From Tetraselmis striata (taxonomy: Eukaryota > Chlorophyta > Chlorodendrophyceae > Chlorodendrales > Chlorodendraceae): a stretch of 64,000 bases of DNA. Below, one piece after another: positions 33,571 through 43,984 of the stretch. A program made the translations under genes and the position numbers. Within the stretch, counting starts at the first letter, position 1, and the number at the start of each line of letters is the position of its first letter. The notes under the pieces were generated by a model, which saw nothing but the letters and a program-made list of their open reading frames with translations, was not told the DNA's origin and did no database searches. The DNA lies in the NCBI GenBank assembly GCA_006384855.1, contig VCJN01002949.1:124001-188000 (forward strand), written 5' to 3'.

Positions 33571-34488
33571 CTAATGACTGTCAGGCAGGTCCCCAGGGTC
33601 GCCCCAGAAGCGAAAGTAGGCGCGCCACTCGTTGAAGCGGCGCTGTGTCATCAGCGCAGCGAAGCCATAGCGGGTGGGCATCGCCTTGATGGAGGGCACT
33701 GCAGGGTTGTCCCACAGCTCCTCCAGCGACACCGTCGAGTGAAGCGTCATCGCGAGTAGAACCGCCAGGAAGACCTTGAACTCCGCCAGGGAGAAGGGGA
33801 CGACACTGCTCCCCCCCTTCTCGGTGTGGCGGCGCTGGTTCATGGCATCGACGGCGCGCGACATCGCGCTGAGGGGGAACCACTGCCAGAAGTGCCATGC
33901 CACGTCCGCCTGCGCCGCCTCACTGTGGTTGCGGCGGTAGTGGCCGGAACGTGGGGGGTACGCTCTGGCCTGCTCACGCTGACAGCGGTAGCAAGAGGCG
34001 GGTTCCCAGTCAGGCGGCGGAAGCTCGGTGGGGGTGGGGCGAGGGGTTGGTGCCGCGGGAAATTCGTCGGGTTCGGCGGAGTCACCAGCGGGCTCGGCAT
34101 GGGCGTCCGCAAACGCATCCAGCAGCTGCTGGTTGGCCGCCTGCACCTCCTCCAAGTCAACGGTGGTCGGAACCACCCGCCTGTGCTCCTCGGGGGCCGC
34201 TGCTGGGGCGGGGGGGACGAGGGCGGCAGCCTTGAGGCTGACCTCACGCTCTATCTCAGGGTGATCTTTGGCGAAAGTGACGCGATGCCACGCGCCAGAG
34301 TGGCCACAGACGACGCCGCGCAGCGTGACACCCGCCACGGGCTCCCCTGGGTGGGCAGCAACCCATACCTTCTTGGCGGCGTCGGTTATATCACCGAAAC
34401 GGACAGTAATGGCCGTTCCGAGGGGCAGCCGCATGGTGGGCAGGTGGTGGTGGTGGCGGCGGCGGAGCCCGCGATCTGCTGGGCCCAT
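33571..34488 (-). pseudogene. piggyBac-like transposase, N-terminal part
   Basis: About 305 residues: a Pro/Ala/Glu-rich N-terminal stretch, then the conserved N-terminal domain (FPLSAMSRAVDAMNQRR, FSLAEFKVFLAVLLAMTLHS, LEELWDNPAVPSIKAM, RFNEWRAYFRFWGDPGD). This matches the start of DDE_Tnp_1_7 transposases. It ends where the first catalytic aspartate region should follow, and the next in-order piece (33515 onward) picks up just before the second. The missing block implies an internal deletion. A 20-bp sequence at the junction (33533-33552) also occurs at 32319-32338, which may record the repair event. Start codon uncertain. Confidence 0.8.
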
Positions 34489-34686
34489 CGCATGCGCATT
34501 GTGGGTATCTGGCCCACCCCCGCCGCGAAAACTATATCCCAGCTGCCCTGGGGTGTCAGCTACGAGGCCTGACCGTTGGTTACGGTTGGGACGACCTCCG
34601 TTGCTCAGAAATTCTATTTAACTATTTAGTGCACCAAGGTGCACTATAGGTGTACCGGGGTTCACGTCCGTTAGCCGGAAAGTTAC

Positions 34687-34880
34687 GACTGCAGTAGGCG
34701 CGCACAGGGTTTCTGCTTTGGCCGATGATACCCGGGCGGGGCGAACTGAACTTCACCCGAACTGTTCAGGTCCCAGTACCGGTACCAGCAGGAGCAAGTC
34801 CCAGCGGTCCCAGTACGACCAGCAGTACCAGCAGGAGCAAGTGATGGCAGATTTGCTGGGGGGCCCGGGGGGGCGGTACC
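34687..34880. other. Intergenic, no gene seen
   Basis: Short imperfect duplication of 'ccagtac..cagcagtaccagcaggagcaagt' near 34770-34845, followed by a poly(G/C) stretch. No gene. Confidence 0.5.
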
Positions 34881-34895
34881 CGTTATAAATGAATA

Positions 34896-36724
34896 ATTAC
34901 ATGAGCTAGCAGCAGAAGGCGATATCGGAAATCACCAAAATAAAAGGCAATCAGAAAGGTCCTCTACAGCGACTGCGGGGTGGAAGCAGTAACATGAGAA
35001 GACGCAGAGTGGGCACGAGCACACGCATCAGACTTGGCCATCTGCACACCGGCAGAGAGAATGCCGCCCAGGGTACCATGCACGCAAGCCGAGACCCGCT
35101 GCAACAGCCCCCGCCGTGTGCGCGACAGGTGACGGCGGAACTCAGCAGGTTGGCCGGCGACAAAGTTTCGAAGTGCCTGAACGGATTGACCACGAAGAAA
35201 GCAAGAGGTCGGGGCGGAAGGACCGCCAGGGAAGTTGCGCACAGCCAACAGCACCGCGAAGATGTAGACCACAGTCAAAGCGGACTTCCCGAGTCGGCCG
35301 CGGTCCTCAACCACAAAAGGGTAGTACCGGTGAACACCCTGCACTGGGGCGGAAGACGCCCGGTCCGCTGCCAACTTAGCATGCTCCGCCTCGGTCGCCG
35401 CGATTCCCGGGATGCACCAGCGGGGGTCGTTGCTCCAAGTGGGGGTCGTGGAGGACACGCACGCGAAGTCGATCATGTAATCGCACGCTGCCCCTACCCA
35501 CCCCGCCAGCGTCAGGTCCGACGGCCGCGAGCGGTCCGCTGGGCGCAGCCCACTCGTCTCAAGGGTCAAGTCGCCGGCTCCCGAGCGGTCCCGGTCAAGC
35601 ACCGCCCCCGCATCAATTGCCACAGATGCCCACAGATTCTTCAAAGCGGTATGCATGCGGTGCTTGTAGTTCGCTACGGGGCATATGGGTAGATGATCCA
35701 CGATGAAATCCGTAGCGCTCCGGTTCGAGCCATCCGTAGAGCGAAGCCATAAGGGATCAATACCACACGTTGGGCCAGGACAAGTGACAAGCGCGGAACC
35801 TCCGCGCGGGCAAAGGCCCAGTACCCGCGCAGCGGCGGCCGCATAAGCAACATGGGGAATCTTGCGGGCGGACTCGTGATCCGACTGGAAAAGCGATAGG
35901 GAGCCCGGCCCGCACGCGCTGTACAGGCGCAGGGTATCAAGTCGCGAGGCCGCTGCACCAGTACGTTGGAAGCTGAGATCGAGGGCCACGAAGTCACGCA
36001 AGCGAATCGCACGGCTGAGGTGGCGTTGGACAACCATGGTCGTGGGTTGATCATCGGAGGTCGCACCCGAACCCGTACCCGAGGGCGGAGCGGTAGAACC
36101 TGGCAGCGATTCTGGGAGGGAAACAGTGGCTGCTGACGGAGGGTGTGCCACTAATTCGCCCGGCGACGGTATCTTCAGAGCTACAAAAGCGCATGTAGAA
36201 ACGGTATTGGCAGTACTCGTACCACCGATAGGAAGCAATTGCTGGGCAGCAGAGGCGGCCTCACCAGTACCAACTCCAAGAGGAGTGGCCGAAAAAGGAG
36301 ACGATGTGGTGACGCGCAATCCTCCGCTAGTGCTCGTACCCGTACGGGTCGTAGTACCAGCTGCTGGATCCGATGCAGCGTTGGTCGTAGCATTATTGAC
36401 CGTAAGTAACTCGAAGATCTCGTGGGCGTGCCCATACGCCGCGCGTGCGCGCCGCACATCTTCTTGCGGTAACGTGGTTAGGGCCCGTACAGTCTCGTAC
36501 ACGCGGCGCGTCTCACGCGCCCATGGCAAAGCACTCGTAGCCACAGACGACACCTCGGCGCGGACCGCCTCGTATAAGGGGCCAAGGGCGGGCCCGTACT
36601 CCCGTACCAGCTTTGGCAGGACAACCGATTGCGCGGAATAAAACGCCGCAGGGGCCTCGGACTGCAGCAAGGCCAGATTCAGACCGCCAAAATCCGCGGG
36701 CATACTCATCTGAACGATTATAAA
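34896..36724 (-). mobile_element. RT-less retroposon, copy 2 (full length)
   Basis: The insertion is bounded by a 15-bp direct repeat (cgttataaatgaata, 34881-34895 and 36725-36739), as expected of target-primed retrotransposition. The 5' leader is only about 15 bp before the ATG. The 3' UTR is about 68 bp and ends in the family tail 'gctagctcatgtaat' with no poly(A). It contains one intact ORF and no reverse transcriptase. This is the reference copy for the family in this window. Confidence 0.88.
34964..36709 (-). CDS. Retroposon protein: zinc-finger and endonuclease-like C-terminus, no RT
   Basis: 581 residues from the ATG at 36709. The N-terminal third has helical segments and a Thr/Ser/Ala-rich low-complexity stretch (about 120-260). 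The middle (about 270-350) has RLDTLRLYSACGPGSLSLFQ. The C-terminal half shows a cysteine/histidine cluster (TCPGPTC, then DHLPICPVANYKHRMH), then SRPSDLTLAGW and ACDYMIDFACVSS, GIAATEAEHAKLAAD and YYPFVVEDRGRLGKSAL. This order (Cys/His knuckle, 'KHR/RHN' helix, P-D...(D/E) core, AE..K helix, PF.VE..GR.G) resembles the C-terminal module after the RT in many non-LTR polyproteins, where it is thought to be a PD-(D/E)XK-like endonuclease. That is an inference from motif order; no RT motif (such as YADD) is present. Confidence 0.7.
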   Translation of the reverse strand: MSMPADFGGLNLALLQSEAPAAFYSAQSVVLPKLVREYGPALGPLYEAVRAEVSSVATSALPWARETRRVYETVRALTTLPQEDVRRARAAYGHAHEIFELLTVNNATTNAASDPAAGTTTRTGTSTSGGLRVTTSSPFSATPLGVGTGEAASAAQQLLPIGGTSTANTVSTCAFVALKIPSPGELVAHPPSAATVSLPESLPGSTAPPSGTGSGATSDDQPTTMVVQRHLSRAIRLRDFVALDLSFQRTGAAASRLDTLRLYSACGPGSLSLFQSDHESARKIPHVAYAAAAARVLGLCPRGGSALVTCPGPTCGIDPLWLRSTDGSNRSATDFIVDHLPICPVANYKHRMHTALKNLWASVAIDAGAVLDRDRSGAGDLTLETSGLRPADRSRPSDLTLAGWVGAACDYMIDFACVSSTTPTWSNDPRWCIPGIAATEAEHAKLAADRASSAPVQGVHRYYPFVVEDRGRLGKSALTVVYIFAVLLAVRNFPGGPSAPTSCFLRGQSVQALRNFVAGQPAEFRRHLSRTRRGLLQRVSACVHGTLGGILSAGVQMAKSDACARAHSASSHVTASTPQSL

Positions 36725-36744
36725 CGTTATAAATGAATACAGGG

Positions 36745-36815
36745 TATGGGTATTCAAGTAGGTATGGGTACAGGTATTCAAATAGGTCTTCGGTATGGGT
36801 ATGGGTATGGGTATG
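36745..36815. repeat. (GGGTAT)n-type hexamer repeat
   Basis: Imperfect and perfect GGTATG hexamers, best at about 36791-36818. The unit is not the known TTTTAGGG algal telomere repeat. Confidence 0.8.
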
Positions 36816-36920
36816 GGTTTTCGGTACGGTCATTAATATTCGGATTTGGGTATGCGGCACGTAGTAGACGACGGGCAAAGGGTATGCGCGCAATTCAGGC
36901 GCTCGATTCGGTATACTGTG

Positions 36921-37105
36921 ATTACATGTGCTAGCTGTAACATTCAAGAATTCCATATAGAAATCCAGAAGGAAATCCAGCTACGTACGGGCCACCAGAG
37001 GCAGGCACCGCCATGGCAGCCACCGACCAAGCATCGCCAGCCGCAAGCCGCCGCTCCACGCAGTAGGGCCGCTCTCCCCAACACATAACCCCGGGCCACT
37101 CCAAT
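36921..37105 (-). mobile_element. Short SINE-like retroposon, copy B
   Basis: Reverse-oriented counterpart of 4958-5140, colinear over its length with scattered substitutions and short indels. The 3' tail at the left edge (plus strand 'attacatgtgctagctg') again matches the RT-less retroposon tail. The head at the right edge is 'ttggagtggcccggg' on the minus strand. A target duplication is not convincing here. Confidence 0.7.
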
Positions 37106-38956
37106 AGCGGTACTAGGCCGAATGTGAGATTGAGGCGCCGACAGGAAAGGAGCTTCTAAGAGGTCTCACAGCAAGGAGCGGAAGTGGGGGGGGTTCAACC
37201 CATAACGGGGCGCCACGGGCGGGGAACCGACACAGGCCGCCCAACGCCAAATCCGCCGCCAGCGCGGTCGCATCCCCTTCCGCCGAACGTAGAATTTCGT
37301 CCCCAACACAACATCCCGGGCCACTCCAATAGCGGCACCATGCCGAATTTGATGTGGAAGCGACAACAAGACAGTAAGGGAGAGGGTGCTCAAGGAACAG
37401 CGAACGGAGAGTAGACCGGACAAGCAACGACATGAGACGCCGGTGTCCAACTCGCACTGCTCCTCCGCGGCAGTGGCAGCACGGGCGGGGCCAAGGTTAC
37501 CAAGGAGCCATCCGTGCACGAGCCCCGCCCCCATATCTCCAACCGGGTGTGGAGGCGGCGGAGGGAGGGCTCGGGATTCAAGGGGCCGAGGACGGTCGTC
37601 GCGTCTATACCCAAGCAGCGGGTGGATGGTGGTGGATTATACTGTTTTCGGTATATTAGTCGTCGGTGGACGGGATATAATTCCTATGATGAATGTGCGT
37701 GTGTCTGTCGTTCAAAAATGTGGATTACCGGTTTCAACTTACGGGTGTGAAGTGTCCCAAGCTTGTCAGTGACGACTTCTTCCGTTGGGTCATCGATGGC
37801 CACTTCAACCCCCTCGACCCCCCCCCTTCCCCTGCCAGCTAAGATCTCGGAGGCCGTCGTCGATTCCCTCCACCGCCGTCTTGCAGAGCTTCCATCCCGC
37901 GACCCTCACATGACCCCCCTCACGGAAGGGCTGCAGGTGGCCGGCGTTGACCCCACAAAGTACCCGGCCGAGCTGGAGCTCTACAAATGACAATCCGGCG
38001 AATCCGCCATCTCACGATGATCCATGTCTAACGAACAAGGGACGATGCAGATTGCGATATATGTCACCTCCCCGTTGGCGGTGATCTTTGTGACGCAGAC
38101 CCGTCGTCTCCGCCTCGCCACCTTGGCTGCTCGACGCCATCGCTGGCCACGGCGAAGGCCTCCGCTTCGTTGACGTCGTCTTCATGAGCTCCAAGGGAGG
38201 CGGCCGCCTCGTGGCGTATACCCGCCTAGACACCACCGATACCGCACGCACCCAATTCATTGTTTTGGGCAGCGATGGAACAAATGCTATTCTCGGGTTG
38301 GACCGCCGTCCACCCCGGTCGCGTACCAGAGAAATTATAACCTTCCGCCCGCCAGCACGCCTCGGGCGTAAACCGTTTCCCGACAACACGTGGCCGAGGG
38401 GGCTCGGCTTGGGCCACGGACCCAACGGAGGCGGCCGGGCCCAGGCCTCGGGACGAAGCAACAGACATGGCCCCGAACATCACCCACATGCGGTGGGCCA
38501 AGCCACATAATCTTGCGCCCGGCATAGCCCTCCTCCCGGTACGGCCCCCGCGGCGGACCCCTCCACACGCATCACAATCAAACGTGCACACCAGGTCGTC
38601 GTCACCAAGAAGAAGATGACCGCATGCGGCGGGACACCCCCCCTTCGAGGCCGCAGCCCCGCGTTCAAGGAGGAACGAGTTGTGCACAGTCCCACACCGA
38701 CCTCCTGAAAAAGCTGCCCCCCCCCCCCCCCCCCCACCCCACCCCTCCCAAAAACACGAGTTCCTATCCCGGCGACTTCCCTCCCGGCCAAAGCCCGTTC
38801 TCCAGAGGACCTGTCCGGCTGAAACACCTCTCCGGAGGCAGAATTTCGAAAAACACCTTGTGGTGGAAGCCGTCGCCCGATTGTCCCGCACTCGCACACA
38901 CAACCTTCTCTACTCTAGAGTCGCATCCTTGGGGTCCGGAGGCCCTGCACCCGCTT
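37106..38956. other. Intergenic with decayed coding-like fragments and a second SINE head
   Basis: A partial SINE head (minus 'ctattggagtggcccggg') recurs at about 37312-37332. A fragment at 37740-37800 reads CPKLVSDDFFRWVIDGHF and resembles one near 6640. It can be joined, with a frame change, to the frame 37763-37990 (ISEAVVDSLHRRLAELPS). A 38184-38510 frame (MSSKGGGRLVAYTRLDTTDT) is open but unrecognised. A poly(C) run lies at 38719-38735. No intact gene can be supported. Confidence 0.35.
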
Positions 38957-39126
38957 AAATTGAAATTGAAATTGAAATTGAATTGAATTACAACGTGCTG
39001 ACTTGCTGCTCTCCACTGATTAGGCCAAGTTGCTTTTAGGATTTGCTTCATCGAACCGTTGTGGGAACCCTAGGGATTACGGATGCAGCTTCCGGCCTTC
39101 CTCATGTTCCTCCGCGCCCCTCCCCC
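38957..39126 (-). mobile_element. Truncated retroposon tail with (TTGAAA)n end
   Basis: On the minus strand this ends 'cgttgtaattcaattcaatttcaattt', the same kind of 3' end as the ORF1-only element (gttgtaatcaatttcaattt). Only about 170 bp of 3' sequence is present, and it is diverged from the longer copies, so it is an old or distantly related, strongly 5'-truncated insertion. Confidence 0.55.
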
Positions 39127-39137
39127 TTCCATGCCGC

Positions 39138-42100
39138 AACTTCTCACTTTCCACCCGGCCCTTAACACATGGCGAAGTACTGCGTATAGACTAAATTCGG
39201 GTGAGCCGGCGCGGCTACTGCGCTCGTACTAGTAGCGTGATCTTCCTGCGAAACGGTGGACCGTCCGACGACCGGACGACCCACCACCATGCCAACTGCC
39301 GGCCTGCGCCCACAGTGGCGTGAAGAGCAGGCCCTCCAGGAGGACACCACCATAGCGAGCATGGACACCGGCAGATCTGAGGAGCAACATGACGCCGGGG
39401 CCGGCACCTTTCTGGCCGCGCTACGAGGCGGTAGAGTGCAACAGCCAGCGATCCGCACGGTCGTGACTGCAAGAAATTTCGCAGACACCCAACTCCCACC
39501 AGCGACCCGCCGCCACATACGCGTGCTGCAATGCCCATCCCACCTACTTCTCACCGGCCTCCCCGCCGGCACGGACGATGCCCCCCATGTGGCCCTACTA
39601 CTCGGCGATCTGGTGGCCCAGCACCAAGCTATGGACGAGGAGTCGAGCGGCCGGACTGTGACGAACCTGATCCGCACCCTCAGCCCCAAAATCGGAGTTC
39701 AAATACTACAAGCAGCCGTCAGAGTGGTGACTCGCCGCCCCCCCCCAAACCCATCGCCGCCGACCCCGCTGCACCGAGCGGCATTAGGCTCCCTACCACC
39801 ACCGGGTCCGATATCCTACGGCTGGCCCGCAGAGAAACAGCCGTGAGCGTTCTACATACCCAATGGACAGGAAAGGGCACAGCGATCCTCGACCGCCATG
39901 GCCGCGGCTGCTCCACCCGCCTGCTCGGAGCTCCACACCTCGACGACATCGAGCGGCCGGTACACCAGGTGTGGCTTCACCCCCCCGCGTTCAGAGGCAT
40001 CACAGAGGCCGATATGTGGCTGCGCCTGGCGGAGGGCCTCCTCCCAGCGTACGACCAACCCCCGCCGAGCGAAGCGGCGACAGACCAACCGGCGGCGACA
40101 CCAACAAACGCCCTGGCACTCGCTGGAGTGAGCGCCTAGGCCGAATACGAGGCCGAAACAGACGCGGACGACGCCGACATCTGCCCCCCGACCCGCACAC
40201 TACTAGCCCTCCTGGAGGTCCGCGAGGTATGGAAAGCCCGCCGCTCAGCCGACTCGGTGCGCCTCAAACTCCTCGATCCTGAAACGGCGCGCCTACTCCA
40301 GGACGTGTGCCGCGAGGCGCTGCCGTTTGGCGACCAGTCGCAGGGCCGAGTAGTGATCCAAGTCACAGTAGAACAAAGCGAGGACCGAGAGGACCAGCCA
40401 ACCACCCCACTCCCAGGAGTACTGCCCCGGCGCTATTCAAGCAGTTATTCTGCTGCGCACTGACGGCCCGAGCGATATGCACCGGCCCCCTGGCCAATCT
40501 AGAGCTGCCGACGGTGGAGCAGCTGGCAGAGACCATCGCAACTACCATCAGCAAGCGCACCAACACACCCCCGGAGCTGCAACACGCTCAGTGGCTGACG
40601 GACACCATGACAGCTGCCGGCGTCGAGATGTACCTCCATCACTCCGAGCCGACACTGCTGCGCGTGGGAGACGACAACCTCTGCGCCATCTCCCTCGGCA
40701 AAGAAGACAAGGAGTTCGCGGACACCTTGCGCCTGGCAGTGGCCCTCACCTCCCCTGCCTATCGCGCTACTGCGGGCGATACGCCTCCGCACCATCGTCA
40801 TCTACCTCACTGGGTCCGAGTTCGACCCCTCGGAGCTGCTCATCCACCCCTTCAGTCAGACGATCCGGGAGGCGGGGGAACTAGGAGATACCACGGGTCA
40901 CAACCAGATCCGACGCGCAACGATAGGCATGCGAAAGAAGGCCCGGAAGACCGCCCCAGCGGCCCTCGCCCTGCGAGCCACCGGACGCCCAATCTACACC
41001 CTCACCCTGCAGCTGACCGCCCACCACCACAACATCATCGGTGGCACCCGCAGCACCGACAGAACAGACCAGTGGCGCAAGACCGTGTCGACAGCGTGCG
41101 GGAAGATCAAGGCCGCGCCAGCCCCGGTACCAACCGAGAGGCGCCGTGCCGACACATCGCCAGCCCAACCACCAGCCGACCCAGTCCAACAGCCACTTCC
41201 AGCGACCCGAGCAGTCCAGACCACAACCCAGGTCCGAGACGCTCCCCCCCTGGGTTCGAGCACGTACCACCGAGGCGCGGAGCGGTCGCAGACGCAGTAG
41301 CAGCCATCGACCAGGGCGGAGCAGCAACAGAGCGCCCCCGGAGCAGCCCCCCCAGCCCCTACACCTACAGCCACAGCCCAGTGGCAACTGCCATCCCGGA
41401 AGCATGGGCGGATGACGAGGAGGAGCTGGAACTCAACTACGAGAAGAACGAACAGCGCCATGGAGGTGGACACCACCTTGGGCCAGGCAGCGGAGACACC
41501 AGGCACGGCTGACACATCCCTTGATTCCCCCCAGCGCACAACAATACCCTGCACATTCAGGGAGGGCACACCCAGCGGCACCACAGAAAGACTGGCTGAA
41601 CTCCACCATCTCACCACCGCAGCCACACAGCTGCTCGCCCAGTCCTCTCTTGCCAGCAAACCCGCAATAGCAGCCAACCTGGCCAGGCAGCCTCACAGCG
41701 GAGTCCCACCAACTGCACAAACCACAGCGCATCCCCGTCCAGCTGGAGCGTCACACCAGCTAGCCCACCCCAACAGACAAGGGCAAGGCAGCCACAACAG
41801 CTAAGATCAAGAAGCAGCAGCCCATGGGCCGCAGCCGCTCGGACGGCGCCCCCCGCAACCGCAGCAGGAACAAGCCACCCCTCTCTGGCACCCGCAGCTC
41901 AGACAGCGAGTGGATGACATGCGATGATGCAGCCCACCCGTCCAACATCTCGCACCAGTAAGCAACTGAGCGAGCCATTGCAGCAACAACCAAGCCGGCT
42001 GACTCAAGACCACCGCCCACCACTAACCCTGTGCCCGGTGCAGCTCATACACCACCACGCACACACCCGGAAACCCACCACACACACAGAACACACACCG

Positions 42101-42534
42101 CCGATTCCCACAGCCACCACAGACAACACCTACCCAATTACATGTCGGAGGGCACCGCAGCCCCCACCAATCATACTAGCCGGCTCAGCGGTGGATAAAA
42201 ACTGAGCACCGCATAGCTATTCCGGTCAGCCCCCTTCCCCCATCACACCTTGATAGCTGCAGGCGGGACGCTTCGGCTGCCTAAGATTGCATGCTGAGCT
42301 CTGGATTGGATAGACCCGACTTAGGTAGGGACAGCAGGGGGGCGCTGTTGTCCTAGCTTCAGCCCGCAGGAGGGAGGGGCTTGGGCACACTGGAGGAAGG
42401 CCGTTAGCTTGAGATGTAATTACACCTAATGTTTCCTACCATGGTTAGAGATAGCATGTCCTATGAACAACTCAGTCTGGGCCAGTGGACGTAGCAGACT
42501 AGCAGTTGTAATCAATTTCAATTTCAATTTCAAT
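39138..42534 (+). mobile_element. ORF1-only non-LTR retroposon, copy 1
   Basis: A 3.4-kb insertion bounded by the 11-bp direct repeat ttccatgccgc (39127-39137 and 42535-42545) and ending in a (TCAATT)-type microsatellite tail at 42508-42534. It encodes a broken gag/ORF1-like protein in its first 2.7 kb, then about 700 bp of 3' UTR. No reverse transcriptase, endonuclease or integrase motif is seen. A second, inverted copy occupies 61626 to the window end. Confidence 0.8.
39256..41804 (+). pseudogene. ORF1/gag-like protein of the ORF1-only element, frameshifted
   Basis: The coding path needs several frame changes: 39256-39740, then about 39740-40139, then 40140-40400, about 40497-40770, and about 40770-41270. 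Conserved blocks shared with the copy at 63935-62645 (minus) are LPTVEQL, TPPELQHAQWLTDTMTA, EPTLLRVGDDNLCAISLGKE, EFADTLRLAV, LLRAIRLRTIVIYLT, LLIHPFSQTIREAGELG, ARKTAPAALALRA and IYTLTLQLTAHHHNIIGGTR. These recur across frames that differ between the copies, showing which frames were coding. The C-terminal region is Pro/Arg-rich and then acidic (ADDEEELELNYE). It is not recognised as a known family; a retroelement ORF1 role is inferred from its position. Confidence 0.6.
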
Positions 42535-42545
42535 TTCCATGCCGC

Positions 42546-43326
42546 TTGATGCTGCCCCCCCCCCCCCCTTACGTACCAAGGTGTCGTGTATGGTGATCTT
42601 CGGGATATTAATGGTGGGTGTGTGAGGTAGAGTTGTGGGAGGTACTGGGTTTGGACATGGTAGGTTTGAGGGACTGTTGGGATATGCGCAGAAGTGCATG
42701 TAGCCATTTGATTGAGTGTCTTTGGAGTTTTCTACAGAGGCGGATTGCAGCGGCGCTGGGGGGTATGCTATTCTTTCGTGCGTAGACCTCCGCTACGAAC
42801 GTCTTGTCTATTATATTTGGTCCGGGGGGAAGAGAAAGTATATGTGCTCGACTCTCTGGCGATCGAACGTATGGGAGGCCTTGCCGTCGGGCTTGTGTAG
42901 CACTTGTTTGTAGTCGTCCATGGTGCTGAAGTAGAATCCCCCGGTGGGCATGGAGTCCAAATCCGGGTTAGAGGTAACAAGTTTGATTTATATAACTTCT
43001 CTTCCTCGCTGGACCCTACTGGGGTCTCGAGTATGGCACGAATGCGATGGCATTCATTTAGCGCGTGCGGCCCGGACGCGATGTCCATAATGGTTTCGGC
43101 TAGTTGCATGGCTGGTTCTCATTGTACCTCAAACATGTGGGTGGCGTCGTTCTGGTTGTTGTAGAACCGTAGCCAATGAATCCGTGGCCCATGAATCCTT
43201 TTAATTCTGATATGTATATACATATATACATACATAGGACTGGATATATACATATATATGCATGCGTTTACATTTGCTGCATGATTAGTCCGCGGCTCCG
43301 CGCAATACTCAGATGATAAAATGAAG
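42546..43326. other. Intergenic with one unrecognised minus-strand frame
   Basis: A poly(C) run lies at 42556-42568. A minus-strand frame 43109-42768 (MQLAETIMDIASGPHALNEC) has an ATG-like start and modest coding character, but another frame (DDYKQVLHKPDGKASHTFDR) is also open within it. I cannot support an intact gene. AT-rich (TATACA)n sequence lies at 43208-43265. Confidence 0.3.
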
Positions 43327-43440
43327 TACAATAAAGTAAAGTTCGCCCCGGGACATTGGCCGAAGCCGCCCCAACACTTGACCTCTTGCACCAACTGCAG
43401 TCATAGGTCTGGCATAGCCCTTAGACCTTTGCCTCATTCG
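43327..43440. repeat. Dispersed repeat R1, copy at 43.3 kb
   Basis: Same-orientation match to 5401-5505. The sequence downstream (cgaaccccgaagggctaa) continues into the part shared, inverted, with 31975-32040. Confidence 0.75.
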
Positions 43441-43984
43441 AACCCCGAAGGGCTAATGCATCAACCGGGTAAACTTAAGACACGCCCACAGCATATCCTC
43501 GTATACTACGCGCGGACATTTTAATATAGCGCACTCGCGGGACAACGAGTACGAATACGGCCTCCCCTGCGGCGTTGCGGCAGAACCTACTCACGCCTCG
43601 ACCCATGACCAACCACCCTGACCGTGCATCCCCGTGTGGTCGCGACTGGTGACCAAACTGGAGAAGTGCGCTCTCAACCCTAAAACTTGGCGCCGGGTGC
43701 GAGCAATCGTGCGGAGGTGGCGTCAGCCGTCTGAACGGCGAGCGGCTTGCGGCTGCAGGTGTGATCCGCGTCCTTTATTTGCCGACTCACCCACCCAACT
43801 GCACCTGCTGGTAAAGCACACGGCTCCATGTAGACCTCCGATGCGGTGGCCGTTTTTTTCGAAACACCTTCTTTAGTACCAAACCTGGCTAGCTACGTGG
43901 GGGTTTGGGGAGTTTTGTCGTTTCGACAGAGAAATAGGCGTTCGCCTGACCACCCCTTTGGTGGCTGTTTTGTTACAGTTGGCT

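Larger units (their letters stand above)
32071..34686 (-). mobile_element. piggyBac-like DNA transposon with TTAC flanks
   Basis: A perfect 14-bp terminal inverted repeat CTTTCCGGCTAACG lies at 32075-32088 and, inverted, at 34669-34682, immediately flanked on both sides by TTAC (32071-32074 and 34683-34686). Inside each end lies a further palindromic block (ggtgtacc-cgg-gttcac) at 32096-32112 and 34650-34665. The 2.6-kb interior encodes two parts of a piggyBac-class transposase on the minus strand. The family normally duplicates TTAA, so TTAC on both sides is a variant. The central catalytic part is deleted, making the copy non-autonomous. Confidence 0.82.

Noticed and set aside
33826-34572. 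248-codon plus-strand frame over the piggyBac region
   Set aside because: It is antisense to the transposase N-terminal part, which carries the recognisable family motifs.
34994-35692. 232-codon plus-strand frame, and its mirror at 58034-58732
   Set aside because: Antisense shadow of the retroposon protein; it recurs only because the element recurs.
40881-41677. Minus-strand frames over the ORF1-only element
   Set aside because: They are antisense to blocks conserved as protein between the two copies of the element.
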